This document shows, piece by piece, positions 9,318-17,703 of a stretch of DNA of 64,000 nt (positions are counted from its first letter, which is position 1; each line of letters opens with the position of its first letter). The translations under genes and the position numbers were made by a program. The DNA is from Ensifer sp. LC11 (GTDB lineage Bacteria > Pseudomonadota > Alphaproteobacteria > Rhizobiales > Rhizobiaceae). The stretch covers positions 62,001 to 126,000 of the forward strand of contig NZ_MBSO01000001.1 of the NCBI RefSeq assembly GCF_001695835.1, read 5' to 3'. Below the pieces are notes generated by a model. The model did no database searches and was not told the DNA's origin. It saw nothing but the letters and a program-made list of their open reading frames with translations.

Positions 9318-10042
9318 TGACGGCGCCTCTTCTCCAAGTCAAAGCCGTCGAGACCTACTATGGCAACATCCGCGCGCTGAGCGGCGTCGATGTCGAGGTC
9401 CATCGCGGAGAAATCGTTTCCCTGATCGGCGCTAACGGCGCCGGCAAGTCGACTTTGATGATGACGATCTGCGGCAGTCCGCAGGCACGCACCGGTACGG
9501 TGATGTTCGACGGTCATGACATCACGCGCCTGCCGACCCATGAAATCGCGCGGTTGCGCATCGCGCAGTCGCCGGAGGGACGACGCATCTTCCCGCGCAT
9601 GACGGTCTTCGAAAACCTGCAGATGGGTGCGAGTCTCGACAATCTGAAGCATTTCGATGAGGACGTGGAAAAGATCTTCAGGCTCTTTCCGCGGCTCAAG
9701 GAACGTCAGGCACAGCGCGGCGGCACGCTTTCCGGCGGCGAGCAGCAGATGCTGTCGATCGGCCGCGCATTGATGGCCCGTCCGAAGCTGCTGCTTCTCG
9801 ACGAGCCGTCGCTCGGCCTCGCACCGCTGATCGTCAAGGGCATCTTCGAGGCGATCAAGAAGCTCAACAAGGAGGAGGGGCTGACCGTCTTCCTCGTCGA
9901 GCAGAACGCCTTCGGGGCGCTCAAACTTTCGGATCGCGGCTACGTGATGGTCAACGGGCGGGTGACGATGAGCGGCACCGGCAAGGACCTGCTCGCCAAC
10001 CCGGAAGTTCGCGCGGCCTATCTCGAAGGCGGCCGTCATTGA
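9317..10042 (+). CDS. livF: Branched-chain amino acid ABC transporter ATPase LivF
   Basis: A 241-residue second ATPase of the importer. Walker A GANGAGKST, signature LSGGEQQMLSIGRALM and Walker B LLLLDEPSLGLAP are all present, and SPEGRRIFPRMTVFENL is a LivF hallmark. It is translationally coupled to livG through ATGA and followed 24 bases later by a small membrane protein. Confidence 0.96.
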   Translation: MTAPLLQVKAVETYYGNIRALSGVDVEVHRGEIVSLIGANGAGKSTLMMTICGSPQARTGTVMFDGHDITRLPTHEIARLRIAQSPEGRRIFPRMTVFENLQMGASLDNLKHFDEDVEKIFRLFPRLKERQAQRGGTLSGGEQQMLSIGRALMARPKLLLLDEPSLGLAPLIVKGIFEAIKKLNKEEGLTVFLVEQNAFGALKLSDRGYVMVNGRVTMSGTGKDLLANPEVRAAYLEGGRH

Positions 10043-10066
10043 CGGGCTGCATCTGGAGCAAGTGAC

Positions 10067-10411
10067 ATGCATGGAATTCTCTACGAAGAAGCGTCGATCT
10101 GGCAGTTTCTTTTCATCAGTTGCGTGCTTGGCGGCTGGACCGCATGGCGAACCGGCAAGAGCGTCGCGGAAGGCTGGCAGGGCATGCCGCGCCTGCTTCT
10201 CTACGTGGCGTTGCTGGGGCTGGGGATTCGCTTCATCCATCACGCCCTCTTCGAGGGCACGATGTTCAGCCTGCAATACTATATCGTGGACACGATCGTA
10301 CTTTTGTTGTTTGCTACCGCAGGTTTCCGGTACTACCGGACCAAGCAAATGACCAATATCTATTATTGGCTCTATGAGAAGGCCTCACCCTTCTCCTGGA
10401 AGACTAAATAA
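10067..10411 (+). CDS. Small conserved membrane protein of the liv operon (DUF6867-like)
   Basis: A 114-residue protein with about three hydrophobic segments (near residues 12-28, 45-61 and 74-90) and a basic, aromatic C-terminus. It lies 24 bases after livF and before livK on the same strand, so it is probably co-transcribed with the transporter. I believe it belongs to the DUF6867 family found in rhizobial liv clusters, but I cannot confirm this without a search. Function is unknown; an accessory subunit of the Liv importer is an inference from position only. Confidence 0.7.
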   Translation: MHGILYEEASIWQFLFISCVLGGWTAWRTGKSVAEGWQGMPRLLLYVALLGLGIRFIHHALFEGTMFSLQYYIVDTIVLLLFATAGFRYYRTKQMTNIYYWLYEKASPFSWKTK

Positions 10412-10440
10412 AAGGGAACAGCGCGTGCCGGTCCGCCGCG

Positions 10441-10463
10441 GCCGGTGCGAAAGAAACACCGGC
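10441..10463 (+). promoter_or_regulatory. Intercistronic hairpin before livK
   Basis: GCCGGTG and CACCGGC form a perfect 7-bp stem around a 9-base A-rich loop, 64 bases before the livK start. Binding-protein genes are often expressed above their permeases through such structures (RNA processing or protection) or through their own promoter. Structure seen, role inferred. Confidence 0.35.
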
Positions 10464-10527
10464 GCAACTATGGTGGGCATTGCGCAGGTTGGAAACGAGA
10501 CCCGCTCGAATAATTGGGAGTAACAAG

Positions 10528-11646
10528 ATGAAAAAGTCTCTTCTGTCGGCGGTCGCGCTGACGGCTATGGTTGCCTTCAGCGGCACCGCCTGGGCTGATA
10601 TTCTCGTTGGTGTCGCCGGCCCGCTGACTGGCCCGAACGCCGCCTTCGGCGCACAGCTCCAGAAAGGTGCAGAGCAGGCTGCTGCCGACATCAATGCGGC
10701 TGGCGGTATCAATGGGGAACAGATCAAGGTTGTGCTCGGCGACGACGTTTCGGACGCCAAGCAGGGCGTTTCGGTCGCCAACAAGTTCGTCGCTGATGGC
10801 GTGAAGTTCGTTGTCGGTCACTTCAACTCGGGCGTGTCCATCCCGGCTTCGGAAGTCTATGCCGAAAACGGCATCCTGCAGATCACGCCGGCCTCCACCA
10901 ACCCGCAGTTCACCGAGCGGGGCCTCTGGAACACCTTCCGCACCTGCGGCCGTGACGACCAGCAGGGCGCCGTAGCCGGTGCCTACCTCGCCGCCAACTT
11001 CAAGGACGCGAAGATCGCCGTCATTCACGACAAGACCCCGTACGGTCAGGGCCTTGCCGACGAAACCAAGAAGGGTATGAACGAAGCCGGTCTCACCGAA
11101 GCCCTCTATGAAGGCATCAACACCGGCGACAAGGACTTCTCGGCTCTGATCGCCAAGATGAAGGAAGCCGGCGTTTCGATCGTCTACTACGGCGGTCTGC
11201 ACACCGAAGCCGGCCTGATCATGCGCCAGATGAAGGACCAGGGCCTGAAGGCAACGCTGATGTCGGGCGACGGTATCGTTTCGAACGAACTGGCCTCGAT
11301 CGCCGGTGACGCCGTCGACGGCACGCTGATGACCTTCGCTCCGGATCCGCGCAAGAACCCGGCCGCCAAGGAACTCGTTGAGAAGTTCCGCGCTGCTGGC
11401 TTCGAACCGGAAGCCTACACGCTCTACGCCTATGCCGCGCTCCAGGTCATCGCCGAAGCTGCCAAGGCCTCCGGCGGCAACGACCCGCAGGCCGTTGCCG
11501 AAGCCGTCAAGGCAAAGGGTCCGTTCAAGACCGCAATCGGCGAACTCGGCTATGACGAAAAGGGCGACATCACCCGCCCGGACTACGTCATGTACACCTG
11601 GAAGAAGGGTGACGACGGCAAGTACAGCTACTTCCAGAACGAGTAG
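10528..11646 (+). CDS. livK: Branched-chain amino acid ABC transporter periplasmic binding protein
   Basis: A 372-residue binding protein with a clear Sec signal peptide (basic MKK, hydrophobic core, cleavage after AWA) and a mature start [20 protein letters not shown] typical of LivK/BraC type I binding folds. It should deliver leucine, isoleucine, valine or related amino acids to LivHMGF. The ATG at 10528 is chosen because it gives the signal peptide and follows GGGAG; a longer in-frame start at 10480 does not. In S. meliloti livK mRNA is, as I recall, a target of the small RNA AbcR1; I did not identify the pairing site here. Confidence 0.95.
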   Translation: MKKSLLSAVALTAMVAFSGTAWADILVGVAGPLTGPNAAFGAQLQKGAEQAAADINAAGGINGEQIKVVLGDDVSDAKQGVSVANKFVADGVKFVVGHFNSGVSIPASEVYAENGILQITPASTNPQFTERGLWNTFRTCGRDDQQGAVAGAYLAANFKDAKIAVIHDKTPYGQGLADETKKGMNEAGLTEALYEGINTGDKDFSALIAKMKEAGVSIVYYGGLHTEAGLIMRQMKDQGLKATLMSGDGIVSNELASIAGDAVDGTLMTFAPDPRKNPAAKELVEKFRAAGFEPEAYTLYAYAALQVIAEAAKASGGNDPQAVAEAVKAKGPFKTAIGELGYDEKGDITRPDYVMYTWKKGDDGKYSYFQNE

Positions 11647-11676
11647 TCTTGTTCCGGACACGGCGTGTGCCTGTCC

Positions 11677-11714
11677 AAAGAGCCCGGCGAGCGATCGCCG
11701 GGCTCTTTCTTTTT
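11677..11714 (+). terminator. Rho-independent terminator of the liv operon
   Basis: A perfect 14-bp stem (arms 11677-11690 and 11695-11708, core GAGCCCGGCGA) with loop GCGA is followed by TTTCTTTTT. The T-rich run on the + strand marks the end of livK transcription; the A-rich left flank may also serve the convergent MarR-family gene. Confidence 0.9.
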
Positions 11715-11738
11715 GGCCGTACTGCCCGCAGATATCAG

Positions 11739-12188
11739 CTATTTCAGCAGAGTATCTCGCAGCAACGAAACTTCGGCGCGCAGTCGCTCGATATCATCGG
11801 GGCTGAGCTTCGTTGCCTGGGCAAGACCGCGCGGCACATCGGTCGCCCTCTGGCGCAACGCCTTGCCCATGTCCGTCAACTGTACGCGCACTTGTCGCTC
11901 ATCGGCCTTGTCACGGACGCGGGCGATGTATCCAGCGGCCTCGAGCCGCTTCAGCATGGGCGTGAGCGTGCTTGACTCCAGAAAGAGCCGCTCGCCAAGA
12001 CCGCCGACTGTTTGGTCATCCTTCTCCCAGAGCAGCACCATGACGAGATATTGCGGATAGGTGAGGTCGAGTTCCTCCAGCAGCGGCTTGTAGATGCGCG
12101 TGAAGGCGTGGTTTGCGGAATAAACCGCAAAGCAGAGGAAACTGTCGAGCGTCAGCATTTCGTCGTCCGTGTGTTTGGTGTCAGCCAT
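11739..12188 (-). CDS. cpoR: MarR/OhrR-type peroxide-sensing regulator (CpoR-like)
   Basis: A 149-residue MarR-family winged-helix regulator. The N-terminal motif LDSFLCFAVYSA places a cysteine at position 19, the site of the sensing cysteine in OhrR-type organic hydroperoxide regulators. The HTH region is GGLGERLFLESSTLTPMLKR. The ATG at 12188 is preferred because AGGAG is correctly spaced; ATGs further upstream are too close or lack a site. It is divergent from the Tat-exported peroxidase gene at 12407, with three palindromes between them. From memory, S. meliloti has a regulator of its cpo gene called CpoR at this position. Confidence 0.85.
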   Translation of the reverse strand: MADTKHTDDEMLTLDSFLCFAVYSANHAFTRIYKPLLEELDLTYPQYLVMVLLWEKDDQTVGGLGERLFLESSTLTPMLKRLEAAGYIARVRDKADERQVRVQLTDMGKALRQRATDVPRGLAQATKLSPDDIERLRAEVSLLRDTLLK

Positions 12189-12222
12189 CAGCATCTCCTG
12201 TCGCGACCAAAATAAATCGTTC

Positions 12223-12357
12223 GCGATATAATCGCAAGGCATTGACAGCTGCAGGATCGCGATATAAATGTTTGTGCACGATCTAATCGATAGCGATGCA
12301 AAGTTCGGGCGAGTTCATCCGTTTCTTCGCTCATATATATCGCGCACGATTTAATCG
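12223..12357. promoter_or_regulatory. Array of three CGAT-N3-ATCG operators between MarR gene and cpo
   Basis: The 218-base divergent gap holds three palindromes of the form CGAT-N3-ATCG: 12223-12235 (GCGATATAATCGC), 12279-12289 (CGATCTAATCG) and 12347-12357 (CGATTTAATCG), plus a half-match GCGATATAAAT at 12259. Their AT-rich dyad form fits MarR/OhrR operators. The first is 35 bases upstream of the regulator start and the last 50 bases upstream of cpo, so both promoters could be repressed. Sites are seen; the binding protein is inferred. Confidence 0.7.
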
Positions 12358-12406
12358 CTAAATATGGAAAAGCGCGGTGTGACCGCAGACAAAAAGGAGC
12401 CGTTCC

Positions 12407-13417
12407 ATGAGCAAGGCAGTCAGCAAGGTCGAGACCGACAGCATCTCCCGCCGCAACGTACTTTCGGCCGCCTTCGGCGCGGCAGCAACCGCAGCAGCCG
12501 TTCACGCCGTCGGCACGCCGGCCAGGGCCGCATCCGCATCGACATCAGCCGCCGCTGCGTCCGGCCGGGAAGGCGCAAGGACCGTGGGCAGCCGCATCAT
12601 CACCCGCGACGGCGTCGAGATCTACTACAAGGACTGGGGGCCGACGGACGGCCCGGTCGTCGTGCTCAGCCACGGCTGGCCGCTGTCGTCGGACAGCTGG
12701 GAGGCGCAGGCCTTCCACCTCGCCAACAACGGCTTTCGCGTCATCACCCATGATCGCCGCGGCCATGGCCGCTCGTCGCAGCCCTGGGACGGCAACGACA
12801 TGGATCATTATGCCGACGATCTGGCCGATCTCATCCATGCGCTCGATCTGAACGGCATCTTCCTTGCCGGCTTTTCCACCGGCGGCGGCGAGATCAGCCG
12901 CTATATCGGCCGCCATGGCACCGGCCGCGTCGCCAAGGTCGGGCTGATCTCGGCGGTGCCGCCGTTGATGGTCAAGACCGATAGCAACCCCGGCGGCCTG
13001 CCGAAGGAGGTGTTCGACGGCCTGCAGGCGGCCAGCCTCAAGGATCGCTCCAAGCTCTACCGCGACATCGCCTCGGGTCCGTTCTTCGGCTTCAACCGGC
13101 CGGGCGCGGTCGCCTCGCAAGGCATGATCGACAGCTTCTGGCTGCAGGGCATGACGGGCGGCCACAAGAACACCTATGACTCGATCGTCGCCTTCTCCCA
13201 GACCGACTTTACCGAGGACCTGAAGAAGTTCGACGTGCCGACGCTGATCATCCATGGCGACGACGACCAGATCGTGCCGATCGATGCGGCGGCGCGCGCC
13301 GCGAAGACGCTGGTGCCGCATGCGGACCTCAAGGTTTATGCCGGCGCACCGCATGGCATCACCGACACCCACAAGGACCAGCTCAACGCCGACCTGCTGG
13401 CTTTCGCGCGGTCGTGA
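12407..13417 (+). CDS. cpo: Tat-exported alpha/beta hydrolase, non-heme chloroperoxidase/esterase family
   Basis: A 336-residue alpha/beta hydrolase with a twin-arginine signal ([13 protein letters not shown], residues 12-24, then an alanine-rich stretch ending near APARAAS-type sequence at 39-44), so it is exported folded to the periplasm. The nucleophile elbow GFSTGG gives Ser157, the acid lies in HGDDDQIVP (about Asp286) and the histidine is His316 in APHGITD. This is the cofactor-free chloroperoxidase/arylesterase family, which can form peracids from hydrogen peroxide. S. meliloti has a secreted, oxidative-stress-induced peroxidase of this type (Cpo). AGGAG precedes the ATG. Regulation by the divergent MarR protein is likely. 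Confidence 0.88.
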   Translation: MSKAVSKVETDSISRRNVLSAAFGAAATAAAVHAVGTPARAASASTSAAAASGREGARTVGSRIITRDGVEIYYKDWGPTDGPVVVLSHGWPLSSDSWEAQAFHLANNGFRVITHDRRGHGRSSQPWDGNDMDHYADDLADLIHALDLNGIFLAGFSTGGGEISRYIGRHGTGRVAKVGLISAVPPLMVKTDSNPGGLPKEVFDGLQAASLKDRSKLYRDIASGPFFGFNRPGAVASQGMIDSFWLQGMTGGHKNTYDSIVAFSQTDFTEDLKKFDVPTLIIHGDDDQIVPIDAAARAAKTLVPHADLKVYAGAPHGITDTHKDQLNADLLAFARS

Positions 13418-13443
13418 ACTAAGAAGTTCGCTTCGTCGGTACG

Positions 13444-13482
13444 AAGGAGGCGCCGGAGTCGGCGCCTCCTTTCTGCTTTTTT
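13444..13482 (+). terminator. Rho-independent terminator after cpo
   Basis: AAGGAGGCGCC (13444-13454) and GGCGCCTCCTT (13461-13471) form a perfect 11-bp stem with a 6-base loop, followed by TTCTGCTTTTTT. Confidence 0.9.
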
Positions 13483-13568
13483 GTAATAGCTGTTTCGTCT
13501 GCCGGAATGGCTGTCGCTGAGCGTCGTTTCGTGCACTATCTCCCGACGATTCTGATCCGGAGGCAGGC

Positions 13569-14543
13569 ATGAGTTCGAAACCCCGCATTCTCGTCACCCG
13601 TCGTTGGCCGATGGCGGTGGAGCAGGTGCTTGCCGAACGCTTCGACACCACCTTGAACGAACGGGATGTACCGATGACGGCCGAAGGGCTGGCCGATGCG
13701 CTTCGGAGCTATGATGCCGTTCTGCCAACCGTCTCCGATCGGCTTCCGGCGGAACTCTTTGAAGGCGGCGGCATCCGGGCGAAAATCCTCGGCAATTATG
13801 GCGTCGGCTACAACCACATCGATGTCGCGGCCGCCAAGGTCGCCAATATCGTCGTCACCAATACGCCAGGTGTTTTGACCGACTGCACGGCCGACATTGC
13901 CATGACGCTGCTGCTTGCCGTTGCGCGCCGGGCAGGTGAGGGCGAGCGGCAGGTGCGGGCCGGCGAATGGAGCGGATGGCGGCCGACCCACATGATCGGC
14001 AGCAAGGTCACCGGCAAGACGCTCGGCATCATCGGCTTCGGCCGCATCGGCAAGGCGATGGCCAAACGCTGTCATTTCGGCTTCGACATGGATGTCGTCT
14101 TCTACAACCGCTCGCGCATCGACCCGGCCGAGGCGAGCCGCTACGGCGCCCGTCAGTTGGACACCGTGGAGGATGTGTTGAAGGCCGCCGACTTCGTGTC
14201 GCTGCATTGCCCCGGCGGCGGCGAAAACCGGCATCTGATCAACACGGAACGGTTGGCGCTGATGAAGAAGGGGGCCTATCTCGTCAACACGGCGCGCGGC
14301 GACGTGGTCGACGAAGCGGCATTGATCGCCGCACTTGAGAACGGCGTCATTCGCGGCGCCGGCCTCGATGTCTTCGAGGCGGAGCCGAACGTGCCGGAAC
14401 CCCTGCGCAGGCTCGAGAATGTCGTGCTGTTGCCGCATCTCGGCAGCGCTACGGAGGAAACCCGCGTCGCCATGGGCATGAAAGTGGTCGATAACGTGAC
14501 GGCATTTTTCGAGGGGCGCATGCCGCCGGATCGGGTGGCTTGA
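13569..14543 (+). CDS. D-2-hydroxyacid dehydrogenase (glyoxylate/hydroxypyruvate reductase type)
   Basis: A 324-residue NAD(P)-dependent dehydrogenase. It has the Rossmann motif GIIGFGRIGKAMAKR near residue 155, the catalytic arginine region NTARGDVVDEAALIAAL, the glutamate in DVFEAEP and the histidine in LLPHLGSAT. These features place it among glyoxylate reductase, hydroxypyruvate reductase and D-glycerate dehydrogenase; exact substrate cannot be read off. GGAGG is 5 bases before the ATG. It stands alone between the cpo terminator and ureD. The downstream gap 14544-14745 shows no feature I can name, and presumably holds the ureD promoter. Confidence 0.88.
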   Translation: MSSKPRILVTRRWPMAVEQVLAERFDTTLNERDVPMTAEGLADALRSYDAVLPTVSDRLPAELFEGGGIRAKILGNYGVGYNHIDVAAAKVANIVVTNTPGVLTDCTADIAMTLLLAVARRAGEGERQVRAGEWSGWRPTHMIGSKVTGKTLGIIGFGRIGKAMAKRCHFGFDMDVVFYNRSRIDPAEASRYGARQLDTVEDVLKAADFVSLHCPGGGENRHLINTERLALMKKGAYLVNTARGDVVDEAALIAALENGVIRGAGLDVFEAEPNVPEPLRRLENVVLLPHLGSATEETRVAMGMKVVDNVTAFFEGRMPPDRVA

Positions 14544-14745
14544 GGGGATGCCTCTTTCCTGCGCAATGCCTGCACGAAAATTCAGCGCATTGACGATTTT
14601 CTTAGCAAAACAATAACTTGACTTGTCGTTCCACGATGCGGACGATAGCGCCACTTGCTGCCGCGTCCTTGCGTGCGGGAGCAAGGCGGCCGGCTCCGGG
14701 CGGGGACGGTGTCAAAGTTTGGAAGGCTTCGCTCGGCTAACGAAA

Positions 14746-15579
14746 ATGAACAATGCGGCAATCATCGCCCCGCAGCGGGCCTGGGGTAGGGGACGGCTGG
14801 TCGCAAAGGCCGCGCTCGGCCAAAGCCGCATTGCCGAACTCTACCAGGAAGGCTGTGCCAAGATCCGACTGCCGAAGACCTTTGACGCCTCCATGGAAGC
14901 GGTGCTGATCAACTCCTCCGGCGGGCTCACGGGCGGCGATCGCATGGTCTGGGAGATTGCCGCTGGCGCCGGAACGGATGTGACGGTGACGACCCAGGCC
15001 TGCGAAAAGATCTACAAGGCGAGCGCCGACACGGTCGGCGTGACCACCCGCATCGAGGTTGCCGCCGGCGCGCGCGTCGATTGGCTGCCGCAGGAGACGA
15101 TCCTGTTTGACCGCGCATCGCTGTCCCGCTCGCTCGAGGTGGATTTGGCCGCCGATGCCACTTTCCTCGCGGTAGAGGCGGTTCTGCTCGGACGCAAGGC
15201 GATGGGTGAGGCGGTGCATGAAGGACTTTTTCGCGATCGCTGGCGTATCCGCGTTGAAGGCCAATTGCTGCACGCGGACAATCTCTCGCTCGCGGGCGCC
15301 ATCGCCACTCTCGGAGCACGGCCGGCGGTGCTCGACGGCGTGGCAGCCTTTGCGACGCTCATCTATGTCGGTGTCGACTGCGAGGCCCAATTGCAGCGTC
15401 TTCGGTCGTTGCTTGAGGGCGAGCGTGGTGTCGGCGTCAGCCACGTGCAGGTGGGCGGTCGCGACAAGCTGATTGCGCGCTTCGCAGCACCTGACGGCTT
15501 CGCCCTCAGAAAAATCCTGATCCCGGTTATTTCGCACTTGCGCCTGCAGAAAACAGTGCCGAAAGTCTGGGTTCTCTAG
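14746..15579 (+). CDS. ureD: Urease accessory protein UreD
   Basis: A 277-residue UreD (UreH), the chaperone that binds apo-urease and recruits UreF and UreG for nickel insertion. Recognisable blocks are [13 protein letters not shown] and [10 protein letters not shown] near residues 60-95 and [20 protein letters not shown] near residues 115-135. The ATG at 14746 gives the normal family length; the longer in-frame extension upstream has no family match. It opens the urease cluster, 124 bases before ureA, with a palindromic repeat in the gap. Confidence 0.94.
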   Translation: MNNAAIIAPQRAWGRGRLVAKAALGQSRIAELYQEGCAKIRLPKTFDASMEAVLINSSGGLTGGDRMVWEIAAGAGTDVTVTTQACEKIYKASADTVGVTTRIEVAAGARVDWLPQETILFDRASLSRSLEVDLAADATFLAVEAVLLGRKAMGEAVHEGLFRDRWRIRVEGQLLHADNLSLAGAIATLGARPAVLDGVAAFATLIYVGVDCEAQLQRLRSLLEGERGVGVSHVQVGGRDKLIARFAAPDGFALRKILIPVISHLRLQKTVPKVWVL

Positions 15580-15634
15580 GGCCATTTTATGTGTTTCAGC
15601 GAAACAGTGACATGATCCCGCATCTTGAAACCAC

Positions 15635-15675
15635 GCAGTTCCAGCTGGAGAAACGCTTGATTTTCCTGGAACTGC
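15635..15675. repeat. Intergenic palindromic repeat, copy 1 (ureD-ureA gap)
   Basis: GCAGTTCCAG (15635-15644) and CTGGAACTGC (15666-15675) are perfect inverted arms around 21 bases. The layout (CGCARTTCC, a purine-rich middle, TTTTCCTGGAAYTGC) is shared with 22436-22483 and 30063-30110. I take these as one family of short rhizobial intergenic palindromes, RIME-like. In mRNA it would fold as a hairpin between ureD and ureA. Confidence 0.6.
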
Positions 15676-15703
15676 CTCATCCACGAACAACCGGTGACCC
15701 CGC

Positions 15704-16006
15704 ATGAATCTGACTCCGCGCGAAAAGGACAAGCTATTGATTTCCATGGCGGCGATCGTCGCGCGCCGACGTTTGGAGCGCGGCGTGAAGCTGAACCATC
15801 CCGAGGCGATTGCGCTGATTACCGACTTCGTCGTCGAGGGCGCGCGTGACGGGCGCTCGGTCGCCGAACTGATGGAGGCGGGCGCCCAGGTCCTGACCCG
15901 CGATCAGGTCATGGAGGGCATCCCGGAGATGATCCATGACATCCAGATCGAGGCGACGTTTCCTGATGGTACCAAGCTCGTCACCGTGCACGAGCCGATC
16001 CGCTGA
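15704..16006 (+). CDS. ureA: Urease gamma subunit
   Basis: A 100-residue urease gamma subunit, full length for separate-chain bacterial ureases. The start [17 protein letters not shown] and the C-terminal [12 protein letters not shown] are family hallmarks. It assembles with UreB and UreC into the (alpha-beta-gamma)3 cytoplasmic enzyme that hydrolyses urea to ammonia and carbamate. Confidence 0.97.
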   Translation: MNLTPREKDKLLISMAAIVARRRLERGVKLNHPEAIALITDFVVEGARDGRSVAELMEAGAQVLTRDQVMEGIPEMIHDIQIEATFPDGTKLVTVHEPIR

Positions 16007-16071
16007 TACGAGGCCCAGTGCGTGCGGTCGTTCTGCCGTCGCTGTCACAACAGAAGATCTGAGAGGCAAAC

Positions 16072-16326
16072 ATGCTGGCTTTGCGCCCAAACTGCGAATG
16101 CTGCGACAAGGACCTGCCGCCGGATAGCCGCGAGGCGATGATCTGTACGTTCGAATGCACCTTCTGCGTCGATTGTGCTGAAGGCACGCTTGGTGGCACC
16201 TGCCCGAATTGCGGCGGTGAGTTCACCCGTCGCCCGGTTCGCCCGGCGGCGCTGCTCGACAAGTACCCGGCCTCTACCGAGCGCGTGCTGAAGCCGCAAG
16301 GCTGCGCTCACGCCAACGCTGCTTGA
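16072..16326 (+). CDS. DUF1272 cysteine-rich protein in urease operon
   Basis: An 84-residue protein with nine cysteines (positions 8, 10, 11, 25, 29, 32, 35, 44, 47) arranged as in DUF1272, a small treble-clef or zinc-ribbon-like family. Key spans are [22 protein letters not shown] and CPNCGGEF; metal binding, probably zinc, is expected but not proven. It lies between ureA and ureB on the same strand with GAGAGG before the ATG and 10 bases to ureB, so co-transcription is very likely. Role in urease production is unknown. Confidence 0.85.
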   Translation: MLALRPNCECCDKDLPPDSREAMICTFECTFCVDCAEGTLGGTCPNCGGEFTRRPVRPAALLDKYPASTERVLKPQGCAHANAA

Positions 16327-16336
16327 GGAGAAAATC

Positions 16337-16642
16337 ATGATCCCGGGAGAAATCATTGCCGCCGCCGGCGAGCTCGAACTCAACGCCGGCCTTGAGACCA
16401 CGACCATCGACGTCGCCAATAGCGGCGACCGCCCGATCCAGGTCGGCAGCCACTACCACTTCGCCGAAACCAATGCCGGACTGCAGTTCGACCGATCGGC
16501 CGCCTATGGCAAGCGCCTGGATATCCCCGCCGGCACCGCCGTGCGCTTCGAGCCCGGCCAGACGCGTCAGGTGACGCTGATCCCGCTTTCCGGCAAGCGC
16601 GAGGTTTACGGGTTCCGCCAACAGGTGATGGGCAAGCTATGA
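16337..16642 (+). CDS. ureB: Urease beta subunit
   Basis: A 101-residue urease beta subunit: begins [18 protein letters not shown] and carries [17 protein letters not shown], diagnostic of the family. Full length. The stop overlaps the start of the next gene as ATGA, so a periplasmic protein gene is translationally coupled to it, which is unusual for canonical urease operons. Confidence 0.97.
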   Translation: MIPGEIIAAAGELELNAGLETTTIDVANSGDRPIQVGSHYHFAETNAGLQFDRSAAYGKRLDIPAGTAVRFEPGQTRQVTLIPLSGKREVYGFRQQVMGKL

Positions 16643-17052
16643 GGGCAGCGGCTCTGGTCCTCGGCCTGCTCCTCGTCTTTGCCGCGCCGGCATTCGCCGA
16701 GGAAGAAGCGAAGGTGGATTGTGCACGTGCAACGGCTCAGCCGGATCTGAACGCATGCGCCTATCAGGAATACGAGGCGGCAGATACCGAGCTGAACAGG
16801 GTCTACAAGCAGGCGATGACGGCGGTGCACACCATCGACAACGAGCGCGACGGTGCCGATGTCGGCGCTGTCGAGGCGTTGAAGAAGGCGCAGCGGGCCT
16901 GGATCACCTATCGTGATGGACAATGCGAACTGGCCGGATTCCAGGCGCGCGGCGGGCAGGCCGAGCCGATGCTGGTCTCGGGATGTCTTTCCGAGCTGAC
17001 ACAGAAGCGCACCGCCGAGCTTAAAGAATTTCTCGAAGCGCAGGGGAACTGA
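16639..17052 (+). CDS. LprI-like (DUF1311) exported protein in urease operon
   Basis: A 137-residue protein with a Sec signal peptide (cleavage probably after AFA near residue 20) and a mature domain of the DUF1311/LprI type: four cysteines in the pattern [23 protein letters not shown] and VSGCLSELT, plus the [10 protein letters not shown] motif. Homologues include lysozyme inhibitors, so it is expected in the periplasm. It overlaps ureB by 4 bases (ATGA) and is 3 bases before the next gene. What an envelope protein does inside a urease operon is not known. Confidence 0.8.
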   Translation: MRAAALVLGLLLVFAAPAFAEEEAKVDCARATAQPDLNACAYQEYEAADTELNRVYKQAMTAVHTIDNERDGADVGAVEALKKAQRAWITYRDGQCELAGFQARGGQAEPMLVSGCLSELTQKRTAELKEFLEAQGN

Positions 17053-17055
17053 TCC

Positions 17056-17700
17056 GTGCAAGGTCGCCGCGTCATCATGATCGTGGGCAATGGCGAGGTT
17101 CCTGACGGCGCCGGTGCGACGATCGACGCCGCGGATATCGTCGTGCGTTTCAATGATTGCCGTTCCGTCGGCGCCGGTGGCCAAAAGACCGATATCGTTG
17201 CCGTCTGCAACACCGGGCGTCCCGGGCTCGCCATGCTCGGCGGCGGTCGCTGGAAGACGAATGCCGCCGTCCGGCAGGCGCGCGAGATCTGGTGCGTGCG
17301 GACAGGTGCGAGATTTGCCGCGATGCGGGCCGGGCTTGCCGAAACCCATCCGGATCTCGATGATTTCTGTGACGACTATACCGTCGGCTTCGAGAGCTTC
17401 AGCCGTTCAACCGGCCGGAGCTTTCGCATCGTACCGGTGGCTGTGCACGATCAGGTGGATCGCGATCTCGCCGGCTACGCGCCCGATCGTTACGTCGTTC
17501 CGTCGAGTGGCATGATCGTCATCGCCGATATCCTCGCACATCTCGCAACACCTGTTGACGATGTCGTTCTTGCCGGCTTCGGCCATGTCGGCTGGTTATG
17601 GCATCCCTTTGCGGCAGAGCGCCGCTATGTCGACGCGCTGGCGGCGAGCGGCCGCCTTCGCCGCCTCCATCCATTTTCTTCTTCGTCCCAAGGAGCCTGA
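17056..17700 (+). CDS. Glycosyltransferase family 29 (sialyltransferase)-like protein, urease operon
   Basis: A 214-residue protein starting at GTG. Residues 7-45 read like the sialyl-motif L of GT29 enzymes: a VGN turn (residues 10-12), ID at 23-24, an aspartate at 27, VRFN at 30-33 and a KTD at 44-46. Residues 149-176 resemble motif S (PSSG, then DDVVLAGFG). His183 and Glu188 give the very short H-x4-E motif (HPFAAE). There is no signal peptide or membrane anchor, so it looks cytoplasmic and minimal. Rhizobial homologues are, as I recall, annotated only as urease operon accessory proteins. It is 3 bases from both neighbours. Catalysis and substrate are unknown. Confidence 0.7.
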   Translation: MQGRRVIMIVGNGEVPDGAGATIDAADIVVRFNDCRSVGAGGQKTDIVAVCNTGRPGLAMLGGGRWKTNAAVRQAREIWCVRTGARFAAMRAGLAETHPDLDDFCDDYTVGFESFSRSTGRSFRIVPVAVHDQVDRDLAGYAPDRYVVPSSGMIVIADILAHLATPVDDVVLAGFGHVGWLWHPFAAERRYVDALAASGRLRRLHPFSSSSQGA

Positions 17701-17703
17701 ACC

